The notes under the pieces are model-generated. The model saw only the letters and a list, made by a program, of their open reading frames with translations, was not told where the DNA came from and did not search any database. From NCBI RefSeq assembly GCF_035222485.1, contig NC_085923.1, positions 3,472,001 to 3,536,000 of the forward strand: a stretch of 64,000 nt of DNA, read 5' to 3'. How positions within the stretch are numbered: position 1 is the first letter of the stretch; each line of letters starts with the position of its first letter. Below are positions 11,348 to 23,800 of this stretch, piece by piece. This DNA comes from Podospora pseudoanserina (taxonomy: Eukaryota; Ascomycota; Sordariomycetes; Sordariales; Podosporaceae). A program made the translations under genes and the position numbers.

Positions 11348-12943
11348 ATGCCTTTCATCGACGACGGCGAGTCCAGGCCCGTGGGCTCGTATCCGAACAG
11401 CGGCATCGATGTTCTGATCGTCGGCACCGGCCTTGCGGGCCTCACGGCGGCTATCGAGTGTGTGAGAAAGGGACACAATGTCCGGGTTCTGGAGAGAAAT
11501 GACGACATCAACACTGCCGGTACGCTCCCTTGTATTCCCTCCTAACACTGGACCATTCTGCTGACATTTGTATTCCAGGCGACATGTACTTTATGGGCCT
11601 GTCAGCGACCAAGTTCTTCAAGCACTGGCCTGAGATGGCCAAGGAGTTTGACGAGATCTCTCTGCATAACTGCTGGATCGAGACTTTCAAGCACGATGGC
11701 GACCAGATGATCACACCTCTCAAAGTGTCCGACCGTCTTCGGGATGCAGGTCTGGATCCTGACACACCTCCTGGGACGTTCCAAATGCGCCCCCTTGTGT
11801 ACAAGATGTACGTCCGCCAGGTCGAGAAGCTAGGTGTCAAAATTCAGTTTGGAAAGCGAGTGGTAGAGTACTGGGAGGACGAGTCTCGAGGCAAGGCTGG
11901 CGTGGTTACCGACAAGGGCGAGAGATATGAAGCCGATGTCGTGATTGCTGCAGATGGTGTTGGGTCGAAGAGCCAGAAGCTCGTGGGAGGCCAAGTGCGA
12001 GCCATGAAATCAGGCAGGGCCATGTGGCGAGCTGCATTCCCGATACACCATGTCGATAAGAATCCTGAGGTGAAGGAGTTCTTCAAAATGATCAAGGGAG
12101 AATCTGGGGAGGAGCCGATTGTGCGAACCTGGCTTGGGTAAGTGTCACTCGATGTTCTGTGCCACAGGCAAAAAATGCTCACCTGCAACAAGCCCAGGAA
12201 CATATGCCATGACCCTCACGCGTCCGGACACCATGATTTGGGTCATGAACCACGATGTTACTGGCTCCGAGAAGGAATCGTGGAACCACACCATCGACGC
12301 CCAGGAGGTACTGGACAACATGGACAAGGGCGTCGGGCCAAAGCCATGGGCACCAATGTTCAAGGAGCTGATTAAACTGACACCTCCCAACACCATCGTT
12401 AATTTCGAGCTGTTTTGGAGAAATCCGCAACCCAAGTGGGCATCTCCCGGGGCTCGTGTCATCAACATTGGTGATGCAGCCCATTCCTTTCTCCCCGCGT
12501 CTGGAAACGGCGCCACTCAGGCCATTGAAGATGCTATCTCGCTGGCCTCCTGCCTTCAGATCGGCGGCAAAGAAAACATCCCGCAGTCTGTCAGAGCTCA
12601 CGTCCGCATGCGCTTCATCCGGAATGCATGTGCGCAAAAGTTGGGTTTCAGCAACGCCGAGCTGCTGCAGGATACCGACTGGACCAAGGTCAAGCTGGAC
12701 CCGCGCGTGGCCCAACCCAAGCTCCCCAGCTGGGTCTGGGGACACGATCCCGAGAAGTATGCCTACGAGGTGTACGATCGCGTGGTAGAGAGCATGAGGC
12801 GTGGTGTTCCGTTCGACGAGGATGACAGCATCCCACCAAACTACCCGGCCGGGTACAAGTACGAGCCGTGGAGCATCGAAGACATCATGGAGGACATGAA
12901 GAACGGCAAGTCGATCGAGCTTGGGTCGGGCAACTGGGACTAG
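11348..12943 (+). CDS. FAD-dependent monooxygenase (salicylate hydroxylase-like, group A)
   Basis: Three exons: 11348-11519, 11579-12137 and 12193-12943, phases consistent, 493 residues. All three hallmarks of group A aromatic hydroxylases are present: the ADP-binding motif DVLIVGTGLAGL near residues 21-32, the DG motif VVIAADGVGSKS near residue 176, and the GD motif VINIGDAAHSFLPASGNGA near residue 337, which binds the FAD ribityl chain. Such enzymes insert one oxygen atom into a phenol or enol using NAD(P)H. There is no membrane anchor, so it is probably cytosolic. The third exon start at 12193 was chosen because it gives GPGTYAM, which fits the family; using the AG four bases later is also in frame only if residues are lost. 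Divergent from the P450; convergent with the small secreted protein gene. Confidence 0.93.
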
Positions 12944-13226
12944 GAGATGGATAGATATTCGTGTTCATTTCCGGAGTGCGTCGCATGTTTGCTTGGTCTG
13001 AAGATTGGGCACCTATTTTTCCTGTGTTTAGATTCTGTACAATGCCATGAGCGAATGCCGTGATAATGCTACTCGAGTATCTAACCTGCGCATTGATACC
13101 ATTAACACGGCCATTCCAGATGTGACCACCAATCGATAGAGAGAAAAAAGACAAAGGTATGATGTGCTTGGACAGCAGAATGGAATGGAGTTGAAATTTA
13201 GCAGCGCAAGAGCGCACCTTCCCCCT

Positions 13227-13775
13227 TCAACGCTCCAGCCTAAACTGCGGCACCAGATAGGGCCTCTCCACGCCTTCCCACAGTCCAAACTGGCAAGTGC
13301 CACTGGCCGAGCACATTCCCCCGATATTTCTCTCTCCATCAAAATTGAACTTTTGTGTCGCCACATGAACCCCCGAGGTCCAATCATGTCGCAGGTGCAG
13401 CATAAAGTTATTCAACAACGACGCCCCCTCTCCGCTCGCCGTCGGCTTGAGCAACTGGAAGCTCCATTCCCCCACTCTCTTTGACTTCGGCTTGATCAAA
13501 CAGTCTGTGTTCTTCCTCGTCCAGGCAATGTCCTCCCCTTCGCCAAATGTCCACCGAGTGCCGCACTGGACAGTGGTGTTGTTGAATTCGACATCGGTGA
13601 AGCTGACATTGAAGTAGGAATAGATCGAGCTCCCCGGTCGACCTGAGGGAGCAAATGTCGACAGGCTGTCTATCACCAGAGGCTTGAGAGGAGGCTTCAC
13701 CGGTCGATCCAGTTTCTGGGCCGAGGGAATGCCTGCAGCCACAGTGACAAGTGAGAGCAATACCTGGAATTTCAT
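13227..13775 (-). CDS. Small secreted protein with four Cys
   Basis: Single exon of 182 residues starting at 13775, chosen because MKFQVLLSLVTVAAGIPSA is a clear signal peptide; the upstream in-frame extension to 14024 is not protein-like. The mature part has four Cys (residues 71, 92, 155, 161), enough for two disulphides, and two possible N-glycosylation sites (NVSF, NNTT). The alternating strand pattern (YSYFNVSFTDVEF, FMLHLRHDW) suggests a beta-sandwich, as in Alt a 1/AA1-like or similar fungal secreted proteins, but I cannot confirm that family. It could be an effector-like or cell-wall-associated protein. It sits inside the tailoring-gene run but need not belong to it. Confidence 0.75.
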   Translation of the reverse strand: MKFQVLLSLVTVAAGIPSAQKLDRPVKPPLKPLVIDSLSTFAPSGRPGSSIYSYFNVSFTDVEFNNTTVQCGTRWTFGEGEDIAWTRKNTDCLIKPKSKRVGEWSFQLLKPTASGEGASLLNNFMLHLRHDWTSGVHVATQKFNFDGERNIGGMCSASGTCQFGLWEGVERPYLVPQFRLER

Positions 13776-14150
13776 ACTGCTGTTTGTCTCGGTAAGGGAT
13801 TCAGTTTGGGCCTTTGGGGAACAAGATGCTAACAACTTTGGTGCTGGATAGCCGATAGAATTTATATTCAGCCCACCGTCTCTGGAATGCATTGTCTCAA
13901 TTCGATGCCACGCACCTATTCTATTTCTAGTTCTTCGTCTACCACCCACCGGACAGCGGTTAAACTTTCTAATGATTGCTTTTCGCTTATTCCATCCTGT
14001 CCCATGATTCCGTGCCCGAGACACCGAATCAGGAACTGCTGGAGCTCGACTTCATAATTTATGCATCTCGCATAGGTTTTGCCGACTGCGTAGGTATACT
14101 TATGCAGTGAGCCCCTTATGTTTGTGCCACATCCAGCTACCACCTCCACC
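13776..14150. other. Short intergenic region
   Basis: Promoter of the small secreted protein gene and 3' flank of the amidotransferase-like gene, both on the minus strand. Nothing else is seen. Confidence 0.5.
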
Positions 14151-15095
14151 TCAATCAACATCCTCATCCTCATCATGGAAGAACCTCAATATCGCCCCCG
14201 CTGCCACCTCTCCATCGTGCTCTAAATCCGCCGTATCCCCCGCCTGGTCCGCCGCCTCCTGATCATCAATACTCCCCGCCTCAACCCTCATCTCAATCTG
14301 CCTTTTGACCATCTCCTCATCAAACGCCAAGTGCGCCTGGGTAGTAAACATCTTTCCCTTGATGTACACCCCTTGTACCTCGGTATGGTCCGACTTGCCC
14401 CAGACATGCACCCTCGTCCCCTTTGGTAGCAACCCCTGCGCGGACTCTACCGTGGGGGGAGCAACAACATGATCTTGATGCATCTGGTGCAAGTGCACAT
14501 GGTCGTCATCCGTCCGGAAGAGCTTCTGGCCAATGGGCGTCAGCTCAATCTTGGAATGGCCCAGCTCCCAGTCGCCTTTTGGCGAGGGCCGCACTTCGGC
14601 ACCGAGAAGGCGGCAGAGGAGCTGATGACCAAAGCAGACGCCCGAGAAATGCATTTTGGGATGGCTTTGCCATAGCTCTGTTTTATATCATCAGCATCCA
14701 TTCAATGGTTGGGGGACAACGCTTCAAGACCCACCTCTCAACAACTTCAACAGGTCCAGAATCCACGGATCATCACCATGCGCATCATACACGCTCCCCG
14801 TGATCAGCAGCGCGTCGCAACCCTCAAAATCCTCGTACTTGGGCATCGTTCCCCCCTTTTCCGGAATCACAAACCACCTGTCCGTCTCAATCCCCAACGG
14901 AGGGTCATGCGCCTTGCCGGCATTGGTGAAGTGGTTGTGCAGAATCTCGCCAAAGGTCGTCTTTCCAGGTATCTTTTTGGTCTCCTTATGGGGTTCGTCC
15001 GTCTCGAGGACCATCATCCTGACAATGGGGGCATCCTGACCCTTAGGGTGGGCCGTCACTTCGTCCCGGTGCTCTGGTTCGCTGTGGGGTGCCAT
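14151..15095 (-). CDS. Class I glutamine amidotransferase-like protein
   Basis: Two exons, 15095-14735 and 14677-14151, joined in phase to give 295 residues. The nucleophile elbow is GVCFGHQLL (Cys about residue 136), followed by an alpha/beta core with HVHLHQMHQDHV and the QAHLAFDEE segment that supplies the His and Glu of the triad. The N-terminus has the LLITGSVYDAHGDDPWI strand-loop typical of stand-alone GATase1 proteins (the YLR126C / GMP-synthase-like group). No synthetase domain is attached, so it may hydrolyse gamma-glutamyl compounds, as gamma-glutamyl peptidases do on glutathione conjugates. A Glu/Asp-rich tail ends the protein. A role in processing sulphur-containing metabolites in this neighbourhood would be inference. 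Confidence 0.88.
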
Positions 15096-15869
15096 GTTAT
15101 GTTTTTGAATAATGATGTGGTAAGATCGGTGATTTGGTGTCCCTTATGACAGGCTAAAACTGTTTTTTTGTCAATATTAATCAGAATTGCTAAATGTCCA
15201 GGCTTCATCGTGGCTTTTTGACCCTCTTCCAAGAGCTGGTGTGCCCTGTTTTGGAACAATGAACAAACATCTCCACAATGACGGCATTCACTTGGCGTAC
15301 GGTTTTTGGACCCTTGACAGCGGCAAAATCTCCAAAAAAAAACAAACAAAAAAGGAACTTGCTTCGGCTATGTATTCGATCCTAACCGTCGGAATGCAGA
15401 TGACCCAATCGTAGGGAGCTAACGAGTCGAACTGCAATAGTGTGTGTGAAACAAGGTGCGACCCCACCTGACTCAGCCTTCCGACCTCTGCCCTGGTGAG
15501 AGTGGGCAAGGACTTCGGCCTACGACTTCACCTTTAATACTACTTACGCGTGATGATGGCTTCAGTGGTGGGACTGAGTGTCTGAGAGCTCGGGACTCGG
15601 CCTTCGGCCTTGTTGTGGATATTCTGGTGCTCTTTGGATCTTGGGAGTATATATTGGTTTGATTTTCTACGCTCTTTTTCACTTGATATTTCCTTTGTCT
15701 GGTAGATGAATGTACTTCTTCACTTTGGCTCATTTCTGCCTGCACAGTGTGGCATCAGCCAGCGCCGTGTTAACCGCGCCAAGAAGAGACTTCTCTACGG
15801 ATTCCACACGGTCAGTCAAAGATGACTAAAACACCAAGAAAACACCAAGACCATCATCAACTCCATATC
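15096..15869. other. Intergenic region
   Basis: Promoter of the amidotransferase-like gene and 3' flank of the beta-lactamase-like gene. An A-rich tract lies near 15332-15352. No gene recognised. Confidence 0.5.
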
Positions 15870-17918
15870 TCAGGCCACACGTTTCCAAGCAAATGCGCTC
15901 TCATCCCCATTCTCATAAACCCCATTCCGATCAAACACCCAAACAAATTCCTCAAACTGCCTGCCTGACCCTCTTCGGCCCCTAAACACCAGCTCGAAAT
16001 CTCGAATATTCAATCTGTTGTTTCCGCCTACGCCAAGAGGTACCAAGTCTCTCATCGGCATGGCAAACGTCATGGTCACCTCTGAAGAGACCGCGCAGCA
16101 GTCATGTCTGGCTCTCAGTGGGTATTCAAACCCTTTTCCATACAGTTGAAATCTCAATGACCCTCCAGCATGCCCCTGAATCTCAGCAAACACACCTGGG
16201 ACCAATCGGAATCTCCCCACACAGCCCGCAAAGTCTTCCGCACGTGCAAGTTGGGAATACTCCCGTTCAAGCCTTGTCTCGTAGAGAGCCAAATCCCGTA
16301 TGTAACTGCCTTTAATGTGTCGGACCACAGTGTCAAGGTTTGCGCACAAGGTTTGAAGTGCGCGAGGTTCGGTTGCGTTCCGTGCCAAAGCATCAGCCAG
16401 AAACATGCAGGCGATATTGGCTGCGTCAAGGTAAAAGCCACGGGTGTTGCAAAGAACCACGACTGCTTGTTTGAGCGATGGAACTGACGGCAAGGAGAGG
16501 TTAGAATTTCGAATTCCCCCGAGTGAGGTGGACAAGTGCCAGCACATACTGAGAAAGCAGGACGAAGTGGCGCCCACCATATTCCCGCCGTGATAGAGCG
16601 CCAGCTTCTTGCCAACACCAACGCCTCCACCAATCGAAAGTTGTTGGAAAAAGTACCACAAGCGATTGGCTGTGAGAGCTCCATCACTGTGGCTGCTCCT
16701 GATGGCGCTCTGAAGACGACGCGCATTGTCGCCATCCGAGCCAGGCCAACGATGTTTCAAGTCGCACGGGTTCCAAGATATGTTGGTGGTGTTCCTGTGT
16801 TCCAGTCAGAACCTGATATCCAACATTTACTTGGAAAATATTGCCACTAACCAGCCGCCGGCATAGATGGAGTTTTCCGATTGCGTATGTGAAAGGATAT
16901 GGCGCCACCAAGTGATCATGCCACGCTCGACCTCTGAGATCTTGTGGCCGAGGTCGTACCTCTGACCCTGGAGGCTGCCGAAGACTTCAAGAAGATAGCC
17001 GAAAAACTTCAGCAAGTCCTTCGTTGAAGACACCATGCCGGCCGCCGCCCCCAGAGGAGATGGTTTAGAGCCGCGGTTGACACAGGAAACCTGGGAGGGT
17101 TCAATCAAAAGGGGTTCTGCCTTGGGACCTGTTATGCAGTTCCTCTGCCAAAATTGATGACCTCCCGCCATCAAACCATCTACATTCACGCTGTGAGATG
17201 CAACATAGCTGTTCCTGTCCTGGAGATGGTCCTGCGGAACGTCGGTAAAGGTGCTGGTCAAATGCAATGGCTGCAGAATCCTCTCTGTGACAAACTCTCC
17301 CCACGGCATCCTCGTGGTCCTTTCAACAACCTCAGCAAGCAAGGCAAAGCATTCGTTGGAGTAGTTCCTAGAATTATCGAATGTCTTCTCTGTATACTGG
17401 CTGCTTCGGGGCATGTGACGGAGGAGCGACAGGACTGGATCAATGGTCGTCCATGGAATGTGGCCCCGGGGACTTTCCCAGAGGTTGGTGTACCTCAGGA
17501 ACTCGGACCGGTGCGCCAAAAGATGGCCGATTGTCAGCTCAGGCTCCATCTGGTCCGACACCAGTGCGGTTCGTCCCTCAAGTTCTGGAAGGATATCCTT
17601 CACAGGTGTTTCAAAACAGATGCCATGTCTTCCGTCAGCGACAAGAATTGATATTGCAAGGCCCATAAAAGGCTTGGTCATGGATGATATGAGATATCTT
17701 GAATTCTTAGTAGGGGGCTGGTCATCGTCAAGGGCACGGGTGCCAATATCATGGAAGGTGTAGTTCCCATCTTCCAAGAGGCCGATTGATGCACCGACGT
17801 TGCCGCTTTCCTGAAATATGGCTTCCAGAACCGTTGATGTAGATCGCAACAGGTACTCGGCTATACTTCTCTTGCTGCGTTCTTGTGAAGCTCGAGGAGC
17901 CACAGATGATTTGGGCAT
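15870..17918 (-). CDS. Class C beta-lactamase-like serine hydrolase with C-terminal extension
   Basis: Three exons: 17918-16852, 16794-16550 and 16483-15870, 641 residues. The catalytic SxxK tetrad is seen at SMTK (Ser79, Lys82), the YxN motif at NYSNE (Tyr186-Asn188), and the third box as YHGGNMVG, so the serine hydrolase should be active. The second intron is 66 bases, an exact multiple of three without a stop, but has a GTATGT donor, a CTAAC branch site and a CAG acceptor, so I remove it. After the beta-lactamase fold about 190-200 residues remain, with a beta-rich pattern (GRFRLVPGVFAEIQG, RDFELVFRGR) like the C-terminal domain of fungal AmpC-type esterases. There is no signal peptide, so it is cytosolic. 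Relatives include LovD-type acyltransferases and product-releasing esterases. The substrate is unknown. Confidence 0.88.
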
Positions 17919-20900
17919 TCTTGATCACCTAGCTATATTGTCCTCCGATAACCGGTTAGCTGACGGTCAAATTGGCAACCGAACGCGAAAGGAAATGTGG
18001 CACTATCAAGCCACACACACTGTACCTCTTGACAGACTCTATAGGCGTAGCCGCGAGTGACTAAACGTTGATCAAGTCCAGTTACTTGTTGATGCACAAG
18101 CGCCTAGAGAATGTAGTGGCAGATATAGGTCGCAGTCTCACTGCTCAGGATTTACTAAGGTCCCATGGGAACGTGCTTGTTTCTCTGTATGGTTCCGTCT
18201 TTGCGACAGGATCGAACGTCGAACCTCCCGGGATCCATGGCCTGATATATGGAACGGAACCTGGAGGGTTCAACGCAATGGCCATCGGAACTTCCAGGGT
18301 ACATAACCCATCAGTAGCCTAAGACTGAGCAGAGCGTAGGAGCCTTTCTTCCAGACGCAAAGCAGCGATCGCGGGCAGCCTGACCACTTCTGCGATGCAG
18401 TATCCTGAGCAGGGAAGAAATCCTTCGGCTTTCCTCCTTGATACTCTTCAATCCGAAGCAGAGCAAGACGCCATTTGGGACCCGGTAGACTGGAAACCTA
18501 TCAGAGCAGTAGCTCTCGTCCCCGGAACCCCCCTCGTATTTCCGGATGCCTGTCCGCCACACGCTTTAGCAGCAAGCTTGGAAAGCGATAGCATGAAGAT
18601 TGAACCCGGCCGGATTGCCACTGTCATTTAGCTGGCGGTAAAGAAAAGAAAAAAAAAAGAACGGAGATGTGATCCGGTGCAGCAGGCTGCCGGGATCGAG
18701 TCCGATACGTGAGTCCTCCCCCATCCCCCCTCAACCCCCCTCAAGCTTTGAGGAACCCACAAGCTGCCCTGGCCATTTCGAAGCAATCAGAAGAATTAGC
18801 CCGCGAGCGGCGGGTTGAGACATTGCAGTAGAAGCTGAGGTCTGAAGATACGGATGTAGCTCGGCGTGGGTCTTCATTGGGCGACACCAACGTTGGCAGA
18901 TTAGCATGGCCTCCCCTGCCACGTTGGAGGAGAGGTTCCCATCTATGATCAAACTTCAGAAATCGGTTGGCCCCTTCTCAGCGTGCGTGTGGGTGTGTAG
19001 CAACCAGGACAACCAACGCCAAGCACCAATCCGGGACACTCTGACATTGGGCTCTCAGCTGCAGGTGGACGGACTATGAGCAGCAGGACGGACACTCGGG
19101 TTCGCGGGACGGGAGTCGGGTAGCAAGCCGCGGGGCTCCATCGACGGGAATGTTTGCTGCTGTCAGTGGGGGAGAGTGCTGTTGGCGATAGCTTCATATC
19201 AGCACTGAGGAAAATCGAAGATATGGGAGAGCCGCGGGATTTGATATTGAGGGGTTTTGGAAATGGGAAAAGCACCTGAGCGGGAGGCTAACCCAAAGTA
19301 TTTTGACTTCCAGTGAGAGAAGAGAGGAGGATTGAGCTGACACAAACTCGGCTTTAGTTCCGCCGCAATCTGATTCGCTGAGAGCCCCATTTGAATAAGG
19401 CTCATGGCGATGGCTTTCCCAGCACTTGTACCTTCCAAACAAGCCCCCATAGAAGGTCGTGGGGTGATTCCAGCAGGATCGACAGTCTGCGTCATGGACT
19501 GGCCTAGCTTTCTGAGTGAGGTGCTGTTGTTGCAGTCTATACCTGCTGGGCTTGAGAAACCCAGACGCCTTCTTCTTCCCCCCTCCCATTCCCCGAGATT
19601 CACCCATTTCTCACCGCCCCTTGTTCCCGCCAAACAAACACTGGGACACGATGGGATGGCCCTCGTCCCGTTATTCATAGGTACTGTTTTGTCCATTAAT
19701 TAGAGGTCTATCGACCAATACCCAATCATCACGACATGTATCAGATGATGGCATTCCTTCCTGATCAACGGGCTGGGGGGATGAACCAGGGTCATCCACC
19801 TCGTGGGATTCCTCACAAATCATGTTGCTCATTGCAATAGATACCTCCTTTCCCCCCCCCTTCCCCACCCCACCCCTTCAGACCTCCTGACGACACGCAA
19901 ACAATGACTTGATCCCATGCATCTAGTCCGCATCCATATGTGATAGCCAGCATCGCGTGCAGACGGGACTTCCTTGGTCAGATAGGACTTCCTAGAGATT
20001 CACAGGGCTCTATTGGCGCCAGATTACCTGCCAAGTGCATCGAGACTGTCAGGCTCTTTTGTCCCCTTCCGATGAGGCCCGTCCATAACCATCACTTGCA
20101 TTTGGTCCCGGTCTCGAGCGTCCAGGCCCCCCAGGCCTTCCCCCTGTCCGCCCTGTGCGTCAAGGGCTGCAACTAAGGCTCGAAAGGGTATCATTGTGAT
20201 GTGGAGGACATCTTGGCCGGGAATCAACTCAGCTTCTGGTGTCTTTCAGGCCAAGATGGCCTGCCCCTCCAAGAGGTGTGATCCCCAGTCCAAGACTCAT
20301 TCCCTGCCACTAACCCGCCAACATGTTTTATGGCCCTTTTGGTATTTCAGAAGCACTCTTGTCCCGATTTCGCAGATGTAAAGCACGGCAGGAAGTGGTG
20401 AGTTGGGCAGGGCTTGGTGGCAAGGTCCAAATACGAACCTGTACAAGTTGAATTGTATCTGGCGATGGTTGATGAAGGCTCGTGGGCTAATCACGGTATT
20501 CACCTCACAAATCGGGTTGTCGAGCATCATGTCAGGCCTAGGGCCGGGAGGGAGTGTGGATCAGGTTGAGGGAGCCAGGGCCGTCCCGAGGACAGATCAA
20601 GTTCAGCGCTACGTGTGCCGGAAAGCGGCTGCTCGGAAAGGCCCGAAACAAGATGGGATCCTTCCAGGCCGAGGAAGACACCCATAGGACAATACCATAC
20701 TTTAAAGCAGAACCTGATTCATCAAAGATCTCAGTATCGGACTTTTGATGCCTAAACCGACAAGTTTTGGCAGATCCAGAGATGAAGTCAACACCAACAA
20801 GTCTTGGAAGTTCCCAGTGACGGACATTGATCATTCCGATTACTCAGTAGGCTCTGGGTGGACACAGAGTATCAGGTAGGTTTCGCCTTTGGGCGGACAC

Positions 20901-22418
20901 TGACGAGAAGGCTTGCGTTCCCTGTAGGCAGGTGTTGAATTCAGTGTCTGAGGAGGATCGAAAGATGGTTATCAGACATTGACAGCGACCTTCAGAGCAA
21001 CTCAGTGATTCCAATTTGAACTCTAAGTATGGACAGAATGGTCGTGGCGTGATAGCCGAGACAGGCAGGCCAGGGGTTGAACTCATGACACGGATGCCTC
21101 GCCGCTGCGCCGTGGCGCCTGCGGTGAATAATCCCATCACGGCAGAAGGATTCGCTGAACACACGAGGCAGAGAACTGCAATGTCGATCATTTTGTATTT
21201 TTGCAGTGATTAAAGCATGTTTCCAGAGGACGTGTATAACCGTGATGCCAAATCGGTGGTAATCAGCATTTTGTTCCCTCTTTCTCGCCACAGTACTTGA
21301 GCTTCGGTTCTTCGAGAAGCAAAAAGAAGGAAATGGTAATTCACCGTACACACACAACCTCTATGTTGATGATTGATCGCAAAATAGAAGACTACAACAC
21401 CCAAAAGGGACACTAGCGAGAATCCTCAAGGCTCCCCTGTTTAGAACGACACGTCATACTAGAAGAATATGCAATGCGCTTACTTTGCGTCATTTGACCA
21501 GATCATCTATACATCCAAGTACATAAGGTAACGATCTGTCATCTATTCACAGCGTAGGTTACCTACCTAGGTACGCATACCTTACCTGCTGTTATGGGCC
21601 AAGGGTCTGGGTAGCATGGAAGGTTAGGGCACGACGGAGTCTAACCGGTGGCTTTCCCGAAGGCCGGCCGGGTGTCCGGAAAGGTGCCATTTTCCACATG
21701 CATAAAAAAGAGTCCGGTCCCATTCAACGGACTTGTTTTCTTTTCTTCTCCCTATCAGTTGATTCAACTATTTCTTACAGCTTGAATTTCCATCAATCGG
21801 ACCAAACCCCGTATTACCTGCAGCATCTTGATATGACATATTAACACCTACCTACGTCAGGATGGTGTCTTTATTCAGGGGTTGTTCCTGATATTGTACT
21901 GCCCATGCACTCAAGCAGTAATATGAGCCTTTCAAGCCTTCCTGTTAGACATTTGAACGCTTCCAATATCAAGCCTATCACTGCAGATGTGAAAATCAAT
22001 GGGATCGTTTCCCTCTCGTCATATAATAGTTGTTTCCCAAAATTCCCCTCCAATTCAACTTTCCCAAGAATCAAAACAAGACTTGAAAGATATCCATAAA
22101 CCAAACGTGTCTGGGGACCTTCACCAAGATTCCACCTGTAAGCTTGTTACCGAGGTAGAAGCAGATTGCAAAACCTCAACGTCTATTATTACGATAAATC
22201 TTTTATGGCTCCTGACTCCGACTCTGCTTGCATCTATCAAAACATGCTAGGATGGTTTGATCAAATCCACTACCCAGTCCCATTCTCCATGACTGATCAA
22301 CTTCAACTTTGGTATCTCATCTCTTCGTTTTGTTCTTCATCCCATCCTTACATAATGACCTCGTTGGAAACGTCCTAGAGTTACACAGGTTAGCTCATTT
22401 CATGGAACCCACACATCA
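17919..22418. other. Gene-free 4.5 kb stretch
   Basis: No supported gene. Open frames of 60-165 codons (for example 19199-19696 minus) overlap on both strands and show no domain-like pattern. A cluster of TACCTACCTAGGTAC-type motifs lies near 21537-21590. The segment 21.4-22.3 kb is AT-richer. It separates the accessory enzyme run from the housekeeping genes. Confidence 0.6.
21537..21590. repeat. TACCTACCTAGGTAC-type motif cluster
   Basis: Contains GGTTACCTACCTAGGTACG followed by CATACCTTACCTG. Similar TACCTACC clusters recur near 7368, 21845, 40200, 40455, 40500 and 40615. Confidence 0.7.
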
Positions 22419-23800
22419 CTACGACATCGAAAAGAATCTTACCCTCTTCAGATCTTTGAATGGCAGGCAGATGCAGTTCTGCACTCTGACCTCATCACCG
22501 ACACCGCACTCCTTGCCAAGAATGGTGATAGCTTGAACCTTGACACCGTTCTTGATAATGCTCGTGTTATGGCTCGTCACGGGGGTTGGTGTGCCCTCCA
22601 CACGAGCCCAAGCACCGACGCGGCTGCCCCAACCGATAATTGAGTACAGAATGCACGCGTCATGCTTGACCTCGGCGTCTTCCAACACGATAGACTCCTT
22701 GATGCGGACGCCAGGTCCAATCGTCACGCGAGGTCCAATAGAGACATTGGGGCCCAGAACAGCCGTTGGGTGTACATTGGCCGTGGGGTGGATGAATACG
22801 GGGGCCTTGATGTTGGCTGAAGGAGCGGCAAGCTCGCTGGAGCCGCTTTGCTGGGCCTTCTGGAGGTACAGGGCGTTGGCTGGGATGGCAGAGCCGGCCG
22901 TCTTGATCTGCCTCCAGAAGTCCTTGGTCTCATAGACGAAGAAAAGGTTGGTATCGGCCATTTCTCCGAGAATATCCTGCTCCAACCGAATGACTTCATT
23001 CTTCTGCGTGTCTTCCTCGTCAAACATGTACGAGCTGGCAAGATTCTCGGATGAACGGTACGAGCCCAGACGGGGTCTGTCGGCGCGGCGCTGGATGGCG
23101 GTGCGGATCGAAGGGAAGAGGACATCGGCGCGGAAGAGGTAGACTCCGCAGTTGATAAGATTGGAAATGTAACTTTCGGGCTTCTCGACGTAGTGCAGCA
23201 CGCGGCGGGTGTGAGAATCGGAGACAATGCAACCAAAGTTCGAGGCGGCATCCTCGCTGACCCTGGTGCCCAGAATGACGGCCTCGGCGCGGCGCTCGTG
23301 TGTGAGCTGAAGCATCTCGTTTAGAGGGAAACTGCAACAGACGTCCGAGTTCAGAACAAAGATGTTCTCGGGGCGGCCCTTGAGGATGGCATCGCGGAAG
23401 TGGTACAAGCCGCCGGCGGTGCCCAGGGCTTGGTATTCGCGGAGGTACTTGATGGAGAGGTCGGGGAACTCGGACGACGAATCCTTGATGAAGTCGCGGA
23501 AGACATGCTCCTCGTAGTAGCCGATCAGGTAGACTTCGTGGATCGAAGGGACCTTGCTGATGGCGGTCAAGCAGTGCCAGATGATGGGGTGACCGGCAAC
23601 ATCGAAGAGAGGCTTGGGAACATCGAGAGAGAGCGGGCGGAAGCGAGTGCCACGAGAGGCACCACCAACCTTGAAAACGAGTAAGCAATCTGTCCAGTGT
23701 ATCCAGTGCCCCCCTACACTGGGCAACTCACGAGAATCACGGCTTTGGTGGCGCCAGTGTTGCCGTTGGCCTTTTGGTGGTGGGGGATTTGAAGCGACAT
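22419..23800 (-). CDS. GDP-mannose pyrophosphorylase-like protein, GMPPA (alpha subunit) type
   Basis: Two exons: 23800-23732 (23 codons) and 23669-22419, total 439 residues. The nucleotidyltransferase signature is split by the intron: AVIL then VGGASRGTRFRPLSLD and PKPLFDVAG. Next come the active-site LNSDVCC loop and NLINCGVYLF. The C-terminal third is a left-handed beta helix of hexapeptides (HPTANVHPTAVLGPNVSIGP). The GGxxxGTRFRPLS form with a longer loop, and the length of about 440, match the GMPPA type, distinct from the shorter catalytic Psa1/Mpg1 enzyme. In animals GMPPA is an allosteric regulator of GDP-mannose synthesis, and the fungal protein probably shares that role in glycosylation and wall mannan supply. 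Divergent from the dynamin-like gene. Confidence 0.93.

Noticed and set aside
19199-19696. 165-codon minus-strand open frame
   Set aside because: An overlapping alternative frame of similar length and no conserved motif suggest chance.
21060-21125. tRNA-like fragment (GGCGCAGCGG and GAGTTCAACCC on the minus strand)
   Set aside because: The spacing between the two boxes is too short for a tRNA and no cloverleaf forms; at most an eroded relic.
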